Source: an uncultured Eubacteriales bacterium
GTDB lineage: Bacteria > Bacillota > Clostridia > Oscillospirales > Acutalibacteraceae
DNA length: 64,000 nucleotides
NCBI GenBank assembly: GCA_934477125.1
Contig: CAKSOL010000011.1
Span: 60,064 to 124,063 of the forward strand
Direction: 5' to 3'
The translations under genes and the position numbers were made by a program. Below, in pieces: positions 16,612 through 24,412 of this stretch (positions within the stretch are counted from its first letter, which is position 1; the number at the start of each line of letters is the position of its first letter). The notes under the pieces were generated by a model. That model was given only the letters and a program-made list of their open reading frames with translations, made no database searches and was not told the origin of the DNA.

Positions 16612-18132
16612 TTAACAAATTGATATTTCATCGACTGAATTTTCCTCGAAATTCACGTCATAAAGAAAATTTCCTTTTCTGAGTCCGCGGCAATTTCTGA
16701 AAACAATGTTTTCCAAGCGATAACAGTCGCCTGTCTTTTTATCGAAAACAGAATTATAGCAGCTTATAATATAGGTTTTATCGTCAGGGTCGTCAACATA
16801 AAAATCGACATTCTCAAACAGCACATCGTGCGGCAGGGGTCCCTCCCAATCCTTAGCGAAATCAATCCACATACGCAGCAGATAAAGCTTGCTGTCCTTT
16901 ACCGTATGATTGCATTTTATCCGCAGAGTTCCTCTGAAATCGCAGTTTTTAATTACGGAGCCGGGAGCAATATGCGATTCAACGCACAGCTTTACATCCT
17001 CGCCTGTCTGAGAAGAATCTATCGGGTCTTCCAATATGTAATGATTTTTTTCATAATCAACAACCGATTTAATTTTTGTTCTTCCGAGCAGCTTTCCGGT
17101 TTTTAAATTCCAAATAACAACCGGTTCTCCGGTAATATCAAACCGTTCGCTGCAATAAGAGCCGCCGGTTTCTTTCCAAACGCACTCAATATCGGTTGAA
17201 CTGTTGAATTTTGAAATATAAAGCATATTCACCGACAGATTTATAATATCGTCGTTGCTGCCGCGGACGGTGCAGCCGTCCCAAATTATTTTGGCGGTAT
17301 TGGTTTTGCAATGAAAGGTATCGCGCCAGGAAACAAAATCAACGGTTTCCTCAATCGGCGGAGCTGCCGAAAAATTGCGGAACAGCACCGTTCCGCGGTT
17401 GTTCCACAGCGCAAAAACAAAATACGGCGCATTCCAAAGCTTACAGTCGATAAACGAAATATTGCTGTTATACTGAATAGTAAAGGCGCGGTGTCCGCAA
17501 TGCCCTATTCCCGGTGTCGGTAAAATCAGGCGCTGACCTTTATTCAATCGGTTTTTCACATTATAATGCGTTCCGATACAGTCCTCGCTCTGAAACCTGA
17601 CCTTCAAAAGACTCCTTTTCCTATCGACCCAATCATAACCCTCGATAAAATAATATATACGGCTGAGCTTTTCTCCGGTATCGTGTACGCCGAAATAACA
17701 GCCGTGATTAGCGTCGTAATGCTCCTCCATAGGGAAAGAACGGTCCGCCTTAACAACCGCCGTTAAATTTTCAGCGTCAACCTCGCAGATTTCTCCGACA
17801 AAATGCGCTCTTATCTTTTGGTCAAATATCAGTCCCTTAACGGTAACATTTTCACAGCCGTCCATATACATATACGGTCTTGCATTACCGCAGAGTATAA
17901 CCGTATCGTCGCCTATGAGAGTCAGATTTTTCAGATTTTTCAAAACAAGCGCGCTTTCTAAAGGCTCCATGCTTATGCCGACAAAGTAATACGCCGCTTT
18001 AGGAGAAAAATATATCTCAACCTCATCGCCGCTGTTTTTTACACATTCAAACGCTCTTGAAAAAGCCTCGGAATTATCCTTAACTCCGTCGGCTACCGCG
18101 CCGAATTGCTCTATGGTATATATTTTCTTCAT
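16612..18132 (-). CDS. Right-handed beta-helix glycosidase/lyase-like protein, cytoplasmic
   Basis: This 506-residue protein opens with a pectate_lyase_3-type segment (IEQFGAVADGVKDNSEAF), the usual entry to a right-handed parallel beta-helix. It has no signal peptide. It is clearly paralogous to the lipoprotein encoded just upstream: both carry KIRAHFVG, a SWRD-x-FHCKTN block and a DDIIN block at about residues 250-295. The paired acids in DDIIN are good candidates for catalysis, as in GH28/GH110-like beta-helix enzymes. The start ATG has AGAGGTAA upstream. A plausible role is intracellular cleavage of the imported glycan. The specific family is unsure, and a GH110-like alpha-galactosidase is a possible alternative to a pectinolytic enzyme. 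Confidence 0.72.
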   Translation of the reverse strand: MKKIYTIEQFGAVADGVKDNSEAFSRAFECVKNSGDEVEIYFSPKAAYYFVGISMEPLESALVLKNLKNLTLIGDDTVILCGNARPYMYMDGCENVTVKGLIFDQKIRAHFVGEICEVDAENLTAVVKADRSFPMEEHYDANHGCYFGVHDTGEKLSRIYYFIEGYDWVDRKRSLLKVRFQSEDCIGTHYNVKNRLNKGQRLILPTPGIGHCGHRAFTIQYNSNISFIDCKLWNAPYFVFALWNNRGTVLFRNFSAAPPIEETVDFVSWRDTFHCKTNTAKIIWDGCTVRGSNDDIINLSVNMLYISKFNSSTDIECVWKETGGSYCSERFDITGEPVVIWNLKTGKLLGRTKIKSVVDYEKNHYILEDPIDSSQTGEDVKLCVESHIAPGSVIKNCDFRGTLRIKCNHTVKDSKLYLLRMWIDFAKDWEGPLPHDVLFENVDFYVDDPDDKTYIISCYNSVFDKKTGDCYRLENIVFRNCRGLRKGNFLYDVNFEENSVDEISIC

Positions 18133-18198
18133 ATTCTGTTACCTCTCTTATGCAGCAAGCGGTATCAGCCTGACCGCTGTATATTTAAAAATCTTCTG

Positions 18199-19977
18199 TC
18201 AATCGGCAGGCGCCGGCGTTACGGTTATATAGTCTACGGATTTTTCGTTAAAGTTCAGTTCGTTTGAAAACAGGGACTTTGTAAGATTGGAGCAATTTTC
18301 AAACCTAATGTTTTCCAGTCTGTAACAGCCTTCCTTCCACATCGGAACGGGACTGTCGCAGGTTACGATAAGACCTGCCTTCCAGGTTCCGGCGAAATCG
18401 CAGTTTGAGAAGGTAATGTCATGAGGAATGGGTCCCTCAACCCGGCTTTCGGGTCTCAGCGACATAGCATAAAGCTTCAGTCTGCAATTCTCGGCAACGC
18501 CTCCTGCTCCCTTAAACCTGAGAGTTCCCTCAAAGTCACAGTTTATAAGACGGGAATCGGGAGCGGCATGAGAATCAATATAAAAGCAGATATTCTCGCC
18601 GGTTTTCAGATTCGGAATTTTATTAGCGAGCTGATAACGGTTATCCTCCTTTGAAACTACCCTTTTAATGGCGGTCTTTGCAATCAGCTTTCCGGTATTG
18701 CAGTCAAAGATAGTAACCTTTGCTCCGACCTCGACATTTCCGTAGCTGCCGCCGTGAGCCTCAGACCAGAAGCAGGCAATTTCATCGTCGGCATATTTAT
18801 TGCTGACATACATCATATTCGATGAAATATTTATAATATCGTCTCCGAGTCCGACAGCCTTACAGTTTTTCCAAATAATAGCCGAGCTGTTGGTCTTGCA
18901 ATGGAAACCGTCGCGCCAGCTCGAAAAACAAACGGTTTCGTCCGGAGCGGGAATGATATTGACGTTTTCAAGCGTAATCTTTCCGGGGTTGCCGTTGATA
19001 TGAAAAACAAATTCCGCATTGTTCCAGGCGTTTATATCCTTGCAGTATAAATCGGAATTTCCGCCGATGCTGAACGAATCGGAAAGCATATGACCGACAT
19101 AGGGCGTCGGAACTATAATGCGCTGTCCCTCTTTCAAATCGCAAAAATGACTCCAGGTTCCCAAAGCTCCGCTCTTGTTCGGATAGAAGCGATAAGTAAG
19201 TGTTGCCTTATCTATAAGAGCAAGCTTACTCATAAAGATATACTCTCTGTTGCCTACTCCTCTTTCCTTTTCCGCAAAGGCAAATATATCCTTGCTCGGA
19301 GTATATTCGTCATAAAATCCGAAGTCGCGGTCGGAGACTATATCGCAATATCCGTCCTGAGTATTGATATTTGTTACCGTTCCGACAAAGTGGGCGCGTA
19401 TTTTCCGGTCAAAATTAAATCCGCTGACGCTGAAGCTTTTGCAATCCGAGATTGTCATAAAGCCTAAGCTGCCGCCTGCTATTATCGTAGCTCCGTTTCC
19501 GATAACCTCAGATTCGGTCATATTCCTGAATACAAGTGCGCGGTCAAAACGACCGTCATTGTCTTTTATGTAATAGCTCTTAGGTTCAAAAATAAGTTTA
19601 GAGCCGTTCCCGCCCTTCATAAACGCGGTAAGAGCGTTGGCGATTGCGTTTCCGTCGTCGGTAACGCCGTCTCCGACAGCGCCGTAATCCTTAACGTTTA
19701 TAATAACGGTCTTGCGCTCATCAACCGTTTCTCCGGAGTTCGCCGAGGACGAGCCTGACGAATAAGAGGAGTTATAGGCATCATCCGAACCGCTGCTTTC
19801 GGTTCTGCTGCTCATTCTTGCCGCAAATTCATCCGGGTCAACAAATTCTCCAGTTTCGGGATCGCGGTACGCAAGCTCGGTGAAGGTGCTGTATAAATCC
19901 TTGGACGCAGGCGTACATCCGACAATGCCGACTAAAACAGCCGTTACGATTAAAAGCGAAATAGCCCTCTTAAACAT
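18199..19977 (-). CDS. Beta-helix glycosidase/lyase-like lipoprotein
   Basis: This 592-residue protein has a lipoprotein signal peptide (MFKRAISLLIVTAVLVGIVG followed by Cys21), so it should sit on the outer face of the membrane. A Ser-rich linker (about residues 55-85) precedes the beta-helix, which starts with VKDYGAVGDGVTDDGNAIA. It shares with its neighbour the KIRAHFVG, SWRDGFHCKTN and GDDIINIS blocks (about residues 180-385). It is the first gene after the operon promoter at 20002-20030. The pairing of an outside and an inside enzyme of the same family suggests sequential processing of one polysaccharide. The catalytic role is inferred from fold and the conserved acids. Confidence 0.75.
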   Translation of the reverse strand: MFKRAISLLIVTAVLVGIVGCTPASKDLYSTFTELAYRDPETGEFVDPDEFAARMSSRTESSGSDDAYNSSYSSGSSSANSGETVDERKTVIINVKDYGAVGDGVTDDGNAIANALTAFMKGGNGSKLIFEPKSYYIKDNDGRFDRALVFRNMTESEVIGNGATIIAGGSLGFMTISDCKSFSVSGFNFDRKIRAHFVGTVTNINTQDGYCDIVSDRDFGFYDEYTPSKDIFAFAEKERGVGNREYIFMSKLALIDKATLTYRFYPNKSGALGTWSHFCDLKEGQRIIVPTPYVGHMLSDSFSIGGNSDLYCKDINAWNNAEFVFHINGNPGKITLENVNIIPAPDETVCFSSWRDGFHCKTNSSAIIWKNCKAVGLGDDIINISSNMMYVSNKYADDEIACFWSEAHGGSYGNVEVGAKVTIFDCNTGKLIAKTAIKRVVSKEDNRYQLANKIPNLKTGENICFYIDSHAAPDSRLINCDFEGTLRFKGAGGVAENCRLKLYAMSLRPESRVEGPIPHDITFSNCDFAGTWKAGLIVTCDSPVPMWKEGCYRLENIRFENCSNLTKSLFSNELNFNEKSVDYITVTPAPAD

Positions 19978-20001
19978 ATGCTCATCCTACCTTTCACCCT
20001 C

Positions 20002-20030
20002 ATTTTAATTCGCCGTTATACCATTGTCAA
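20002..20030 (-). promoter_or_regulatory. Sigma-A-type promoter of the minus-strand glycan operon
   Basis: Read on the minus strand, TTGACA (20025-20030) and TAAAAT (20002-20007) are separated by exactly 17 bp, 25 bp before the lipoprotein start codon. The -35 is a perfect consensus. No other promoter of this quality was noticed downstream, so this site may drive the entire run to the left edge of the window. Confidence 0.75.
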
Positions 20031-20045
20031 CAAACCGCCACAACC

Positions 20046-20155
20046 TTAGCCAAAAATAAGATATATTTAGCCACTTTTCTCTTAAAACTCACAAATTTTA
20101 TGCCTAAATCTTCCAAAAGGTTATATGATTTTTTCCGGTTTTTATTTTTTTAGCC
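20046..20155. promoter_or_regulatory. Candidate AraC-type operator repeats in the divergent region
   Basis: The 385-bp gap between the glycan operon and the araC genes (19978-20362) holds no gene. TTAGCC occurs at 20046, 20067 and 20150. The first two are 21 bp apart, two helical turns, and end just upstream of the -35 of the minus-strand promoter. That is the layout expected for AraC-family activator half-sites. The rest of the gap is AT-rich. Confidence 0.45.
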
Positions 20156-20250
20156 AAATAACAGCGTATACTAATAATATTCTTGTGGATTTTTCTCTCC
20201 GTCCGATAACCAAATTAAGGAAAAATTTTAACCATTTTTTCAAAAAGCTA

Positions 20251-20279
20251 TTTACAAATCAAAGGCAGGCGTTTATAAT
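20251..20279 (+). promoter_or_regulatory. Sigma-A-type promoter of the araC pair
   Basis: TTTACA (20251-20256) and TATAAT (20274-20279) are spaced 17 bp apart, about 83 bp before the TTG start of the first AraC gene. The -10 is a perfect match to consensus. Confidence 0.72.
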
Positions 20280-20362
20280 AAAACCGTGTTTCAAAAGTCC
20301 CTCCGCAGCGATATCGGAAATACTTCCCGGCATCTGATTTTAAACAGCAAGGAGCGCTGAAA

Positions 20363-21133
20363 TTGAATGTTTCGTCAAACCCTATGAAGTTTTTATTGGA
20401 AAAAACTCACGATAAGCCATACAGCGAGCCGGAGCACCAGCACCAGTGCTATCTGTTAGTCTACTGTAAATCGGGATGCGGCTTTTTCGCCGTGAACGGA
20501 ATAAACATTCCGTTTAAGCCGAACACATATGTCGTTTTTCCGCCCTGCTGCAATATTTCGGAAATAGGCAGCGACACGGTTTGTTTCCATCTCGGTTTTG
20601 ACTACGGGGACACCTCCGAAAATTTATCATACGGTCTTTTCGACGATACCGACGGTGAGCTGTTCGGCATTATAAAGGATATTCAGCAGGAGTTGCTTAA
20701 TCACGATTCGTTTTCGGACAGCTCTATTGAGTCGTATCTGAAAATTATATTCTGTTATCTCAAGCGGAACTGGCACAAAAGCAGCTATTTTAACGCTGCC
20801 CAAGCTCCCTCGCCGCGCCTTTCGGGAATTGCTTCATATTTCAGCCAGCATTATGAGGAACAAATTGATATAAGCGCGCTGTTTGAGAGTATGGGCTACA
20901 GCTATCATCATTTACGACATGTTTTCAAGCTTACCTACGGTATTTCTCCGGCTCAGTATCTTACGGGCGTGCGCCTTGAGGCAGCCGAAAAGCTGCTTAT
21001 GACAACCGATTTGCCGATATCGGAGATTTGCGGCAAAACCGGTTTTAAATCGGTTTCAACCTTTAATTCGGTTTTTCTCAAAAAATTTTCTGTAACGCCG
21101 GAGGAATTCCGCAAAAACAGCAAACAGAGGTAA
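20363..21133 (+). CDS. AraC-family transcriptional regulator
   Basis: This 256-residue regulator starts at a TTG with AAGGAG 8 bp upstream. The N-terminal half is a cupin-like ligand-binding domain (PYSEPEHQHQCYLLVYCKSG, then FKPNTYVVFPP). The C-terminal 100 residues hold two AraC helix-turn-helix motifs (DISALFESMGYSYHHLRHVF and ISEICGKTGFKSVSTFNSVF). It is divergent from the glycan operon and 7 bp upstream of a second AraC gene. It probably senses a sugar from that pathway and activates transcription. The TTAGCC repeats in the divergent region are candidate targets. Confidence 0.92.
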   Translation: MNVSSNPMKFLLEKTHDKPYSEPEHQHQCYLLVYCKSGCGFFAVNGINIPFKPNTYVVFPPCCNISEIGSDTVCFHLGFDYGDTSENLSYGLFDDTDGELFGIIKDIQQELLNHDSFSDSSIESYLKIIFCYLKRNWHKSSYFNAAQAPSPRLSGIASYFSQHYEEQIDISALFESMGYSYHHLRHVFKLTYGISPAQYLTGVRLEAAEKLLMTTDLPISEICGKTGFKSVSTFNSVFLKKFSVTPEEFRKNSKQR

Positions 21134-21140
21134 CGGGCTT

Positions 21141-21941
21141 ATGGATAATGTTATTTTTACTCATGTTGAGTTTTTACAGCACAAATTTTTCCCTCATGAT
21201 AAGGTCGTTGTTCCGGCGCACAATCATCATTGCTTCGAGCTCAATTATGTTCTGAACGGAAATTTTATAGCGGAAAGCAAAGGGGAAAAATACGAATGCA
21301 GCAAAAATACGGTTCTTATATTTCCTCCCAACGTTTATCATTCTCACGACAGCAAAAGCACCTTTGAGGTAATATATATGGGCTTTTACTACAACAATCT
21401 GTTCGGTCCCATCAAGCAAATTCAATTTGACGACAAGGATGAAAAAATACTTCATATTCTTAAAAAAATGGAGTCCGAATTCAACAACTCCGACTACTAT
21501 TATGAAGCAGTGTTATCCGAGCTGCAAAAGCTGCTGATTTTCACTATTCTGCGAATGCAGAACCCGAATGTTCTTTCCGATTATGACGTTACACTTAAAT
21601 ACGCCATATCGTATATTCAGGAGCATTATTATGAAAAAATAGATATTCAGAGTCTTGCGGCGTCGCTGGGATACAGCTATCACCATTTCAGGCACGTTTT
21701 CAAAAATAATATCGATATGCCGCCGAGCCAATTCCTATTTAACCAGCGTCTGCAAAACGCTATGTGGATGCTGAGGAATACCGATTTGAATATCGGAGAA
21801 ATTTCGGAAAAATGCGGCTTTAATTCACCTGCCCATCTGACCACCGCATTCACCTCGGCTCTGAATATTTCTCCGCAGCAATACCGGATTTCCGATAATG
21901 TGAACTTAGACTCTTGGAAATTTCTTGACCAGCAAAGCTGA
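21141..21941 (+). CDS. AraC-family transcriptional regulator (second of a tandem pair)
   Basis: This 266-residue protein is paralogous to its upstream neighbour. The N-terminal cupin segment contains KVVVPAHNHHCFELNYVLNG and VLIFPPNVYHSHDSK. The C-terminal double helix-turn-helix contains DIQSLAASLGYSYHHFRHVF and IGEISEKCGFNSPAHLTTAF. The GYSYHH recognition-helix region is the same in both paralogues, suggesting that they read similar DNA while differing in ligand domain. It is followed by a strong bidirectional terminator. Regulation of the divergent glycan locus is likely. Confidence 0.92.
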   Translation: MDNVIFTHVEFLQHKFFPHDKVVVPAHNHHCFELNYVLNGNFIAESKGEKYECSKNTVLIFPPNVYHSHDSKSTFEVIYMGFYYNNLFGPIKQIQFDDKDEKILHILKKMESEFNNSDYYYEAVLSELQKLLIFTILRMQNPNVLSDYDVTLKYAISYIQEHYYEKIDIQSLAASLGYSYHHFRHVFKNNIDMPPSQFLFNQRLQNAMWMLRNTDLNIGEISEKCGFNSPAHLTTAFTSALNISPQQYRISDNVNLDSWKFLDQQS

Positions 21942-21951
21942 TCGCCGATAT

Positions 21952-22005
21952 AAAAAACACCCGTCGCATTTGAAGTCAATGCCTCAAATACGGCGGGTGT
22001 TTTTA
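21952..22005. terminator. Bidirectional Rho-independent terminator
   Basis: A stem AAAAACACCCG/CGGGTGTTTTT flanks an inner hairpin between two convergent genes. A-rich and T-rich flanks on both sides allow termination of the araC pair and of the GNAT gene. Confidence 0.8.
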
Positions 22006-22012
22006 TAAGTAT

Positions 22013-22546
22013 TTATTCCTTTTCCGAATTTATAGACAGCCATTCCGCGCGGCTGATTGCGTATACTTCGGTGCGTTCGCCCTCGCCATCGGTAAATTCG
22101 TCAATAAGCGTCATTCCGTTTGCACGGGCGACAGCTGAGGACGGAATATTTGATTTCTTCATATATGAATACACCATACCAAACGGTGTATGTTCAAATG
22201 TCCAATCGCGGACAGCACGCGCCGCCTCCGTCGCATACCCCCGGCGCCCGTGAGCCTTTGCGATATGATAACCGATTTCCGGCAGTACCGTTCCGTTTAT
22301 ATTCTGCATAGTCAGTCCGCAGTCGCCAATCATTTCGCCGGCAGATTTAAGACATACCGCCCATAAGCCGAACCCGAACACCCGATAACGCTCTGTATTT
22401 CTGCTAATCCAGTTCTGCACGCGCTTTTCGTCAAAGGTATACGGATAATGCTGCATAATATCGGAATCCGCAAGCACGGTGTACAGTACGCCGAAGTCAT
22501 CCGGAGTCATCTCCCGCAGGAAAAGGCGTTTTGTTTCAATTCTCAT
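22013..22546 (-). CDS. GNAT-family N-acetyltransferase (RimJ/RimL-like)
   Basis: This 177-residue acetyltransferase begins with the typical IETKRLFLREMTPDDFGVL. It contains the acetyl-CoA pyrophosphate-binding loop HGRRGYATEAARAV at about residues 94-107 and the late NIPSSAVARANGMTL helix. Family members acetylate ribosomal-protein N-termini, antibiotics or small metabolites; the substrate here is unknown. It lies 3 bp downstream of the alpha/beta hydrolase gene, so the two are probably co-transcribed. Confidence 0.88.
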   Translation of the reverse strand: MRIETKRLFLREMTPDDFGVLYTVLADSDIMQHYPYTFDEKRVQNWISRNTERYRVFGFGLWAVCLKSAGEMIGDCGLTMQNINGTVLPEIGYHIAKAHGRRGYATEAARAVRDWTFEHTPFGMVYSYMKKSNIPSSAVARANGMTLIDEFTDGEGERTEVYAISRAEWLSINSEKE

Positions 22547-22549
22547 CGG

Positions 22550-23167
22550 TTATTCCCCCGCCTTATCCCGAAAATCAGACAAAATCCAATCGTCGAGAAA
22601 ACGCATTTGTGCCGCGGTATGAAACCAATGCTCTCCGCCGAGCATAACCGTCAGCCCGGCGCCTGTTTTCTCAGCAAATGCCGATACGGTTTCCAAAGAA
22701 GTCAGATTATCCAGCTCTCCATATAAAATGCGAGTCGGGGCGTGCCAGATAACCGGATGCTCCCGTACATAACAGAGATATCTCCATGACAGCGTTTCTC
22801 CGAAATCCGTTTGAATTTCCGACCTTTCAGCAAGCTCCTGTTCGGTAACATTCGCCCACAGCATCATATTCAGTATAAGCTTCTCCATATCTACTATCGG
22901 AGAAATAAAATACGCTCTTTCTATCGGTATTTCATCGAGCGAGGACATTGAGAAAAAGGCACCGATACTGTTTGCGGCCAGCGTAAGGCTGCCGCAGGAT
23001 TTCAGCTGCTCGGCAAAAAAGCGCGGAAACTCTTCCTTTGCCTCCCACGGGGTCTGAGAGCGGTAATCAAAACCGACTACCTCGCTGTCAGGGAAAAGGC
23101 ACTTATAATGCTCGGCTTCTTCCGCCGAACCGCCCTTTCCGTGAACATATACAACAACATTTTTCAT
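22550..23167 (-). CDS. Alpha/beta hydrolase
   Basis: This 205-residue small hydrolase starts with the oxyanion-hole strand VVYVHGKGGSAEEAE. It has the nucleophile elbow ANSIG (Ser at about residue 66), in which Ala replaces the first Gly of GxSxG. A late GGEHWFHT supplies the probable catalytic His. There is no signal peptide, so it is cytoplasmic. It is upstream of a GNAT gene in a two-gene unit. The substrate is unknown; a small esterase or a YdeN/RBBP9-like serine hydrolase is possible. Confidence 0.82.
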   Translation of the reverse strand: MKNVVVYVHGKGGSAEEAEHYKCLFPDSEVVGFDYRSQTPWEAKEEFPRFFAEQLKSCGSLTLAANSIGAFFSMSSLDEIPIERAYFISPIVDMEKLILNMMLWANVTEQELAERSEIQTDFGETLSWRYLCYVREHPVIWHAPTRILYGELDNLTSLETVSAFAEKTGAGLTVMLGGEHWFHTAAQMRFLDDWILSDFRDKAGE

Positions 23168-23419
23168 ATGGCTACTCCCGAAATTATTCGCATATAATTT
23201 TTAATTTTCGCTGCGGAGCCTGAATATGCCTGCTGTTCAGAGCTGTTGCAGTTTTATTATCATATCATATTTTCAAAAGAATTTCCATTATATACTGAAA
23301 AAATTTTAATGTTTTTAAGGTTAAGCCATATCGGACAGGCGCTCAAAAATCAATTATCAGCCCATCATATGAAGTAACAAAGCCTAAGACCATATTTATT
23401 CGGTTTGACAAACAGGCAG

Positions 23420-23940
23420 TTATAAATATAAATCAATGTCTGTCTTATAATCATAATCTATCAGAATACAGTTAAATTCATTATTTTGCGCGAATACAGA
23501 AGTGCGCGCATTATCTTCCAGGACATTTTCCAAAGTGCAGTCCTCATCATACAAGCGGTTTTCGATAACATTAGCATACTGTTTAATATCGTCAAAATGT
23601 TCTCTGATATAGCTTTCGCTCATAACAAGGCAATAGCCTCGTATATCCTCGATATATTCGCCGGAAAAATCTTTTTTCCAATCAAACGGAATATAGCAGC
23701 CTTCGACAATTAAATTCTGCCGGTTCTCTATCGCTGTCTTGATTATTTCCTAACAATCGGCCAAAGGTAATCCGTCAATTCGGCATCATCGCTCATGGGT
23801 GTAAGCTGCGTTCTGCCGCTGCGAATCAGCCCCATTTTCAAATGGTCAATCGATAAATACGGATATTTATATTTTTCAAGCAGCTTTTGAGCCAATAATG
23901 TTTTGCCTGTATGTGATGCTCCCGCAATCAGAATAACCAT
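23420..23940 (-). pseudogene. Frameshifted P-loop kinase (zeta-toxin/adenylate-kinase-like)
   Basis: An ATG at 23940 opens a P-loop protein (MVILIAGASHTGKTLLAQKL; GASHTGKT is the Walker A motif). The frame runs through DELTDYLWPIVRK-type sequence to a stop at about 23743. In another frame, beginning a base away (around 23751), the protein continues as EIIKTAIENRQNLIVEGCYI and onward to the natural end at 23420. Restoring one G in an AGGAAATAA stretch would give one reading frame of 173 residues. This matches a common Firmicutes ATP-binding kinase family as I remember it. The break may be a real mutation or a sequencing/assembly error. No partner antitoxin is seen. Confidence 0.8.
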
Positions 23941-24090
23941 ATCATACCTCGTCAATTTAAGTTCGTTAAGCCGATTATAACACCAAATAATAAAAAAATC
24001 TACCGCTGTGTTCGTCGCGGCAGGCATTACAGCTGTAAACAAAAAGGCAAACATCTCCATTTGAACACGTTTGCAGCTTATCTGAAAAAT

Positions 24091-24128
24091 AAAGGAACAG
24101 CGAAAACCTAAGTTAACGCTGTTCCTTT
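24091..24128 (-). terminator. Rho-independent terminator after tRNA-Gln
   Basis: A 12-bp perfect stem (AAAGGAACAGCG / CGCTGTTCCTTT) lies directly downstream of the tRNA on the minus strand and is followed by a T-rich stretch. Confidence 0.8.
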
Positions 24129-24202
24129 TGGCTGGGGAATAGGGATTCGAACCCCAACAAACAGAGTCAGAGTCTGTCGTGCTACCTTTACACAATTCCC
24201 CA
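24129..24202 (-). tRNA. tRNA-Gln (anticodon CUG)
   Basis: This is a complete cloverleaf on the minus strand. The acceptor stem is TGGGGAA/TTCCCCA, with the U1-A72 pair typical of glutamine tRNAs. The anticodon arm is ACAGA-CTCTGAC-TCTGT, giving anticodon CTG, and the T-loop is GTTCGAATC. CCA is genome-encoded after discriminator G. It is a monocistronic tRNA with its own promoter and terminator. Confidence 0.92.
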
Positions 24203-24232
24203 ATATTATGCTGCCTTACGGACAACAAGATT

Positions 24233-24260
24233 ATTATACTCATTTTTTTATGAAAGTCAA
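24233..24260 (-). promoter_or_regulatory. Promoter of tRNA-Gln
   Basis: On the minus strand TTGACT (24255-24260) and TATAAT (24233-24238) are spaced 16 bp apart, about 30 bp upstream of the tRNA 5' end. Confidence 0.75.
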
Positions 24261-24412
24261 GAAAAATTTGTTTTTTTCTTGATTTTTCGCAATTTAGTCC
24301 CTAATACATATTGATTAAGGCGGAAAATCACTGTTTGAAGATTGTTTTTATCCGTATTTTTTAAAAATATTGAGACAAGATATAAAAAGAAACCTGAATG
24401 GAGGAAAACAAT

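Noticed and set aside
24040..24075. GCAAAC/GTTTGC hairpin with T-run as a second terminator or small RNA
   Set aside because: The stem is only six base pairs with a long loop, and the perfect terminator just upstream already ends the tRNA transcript.
24129..24202. tRNA-Gln as an integration site
   Set aside because: No integrase, no duplicated tRNA end and no change of gene style around it were seen.
23743..24243. Long minus-strand frame starting upstream of the P-loop kinase
   Set aside because: Its first 100 codons read through the tRNA-Gln gene and its terminator. The real start of the kinase is the ATG at 23940.
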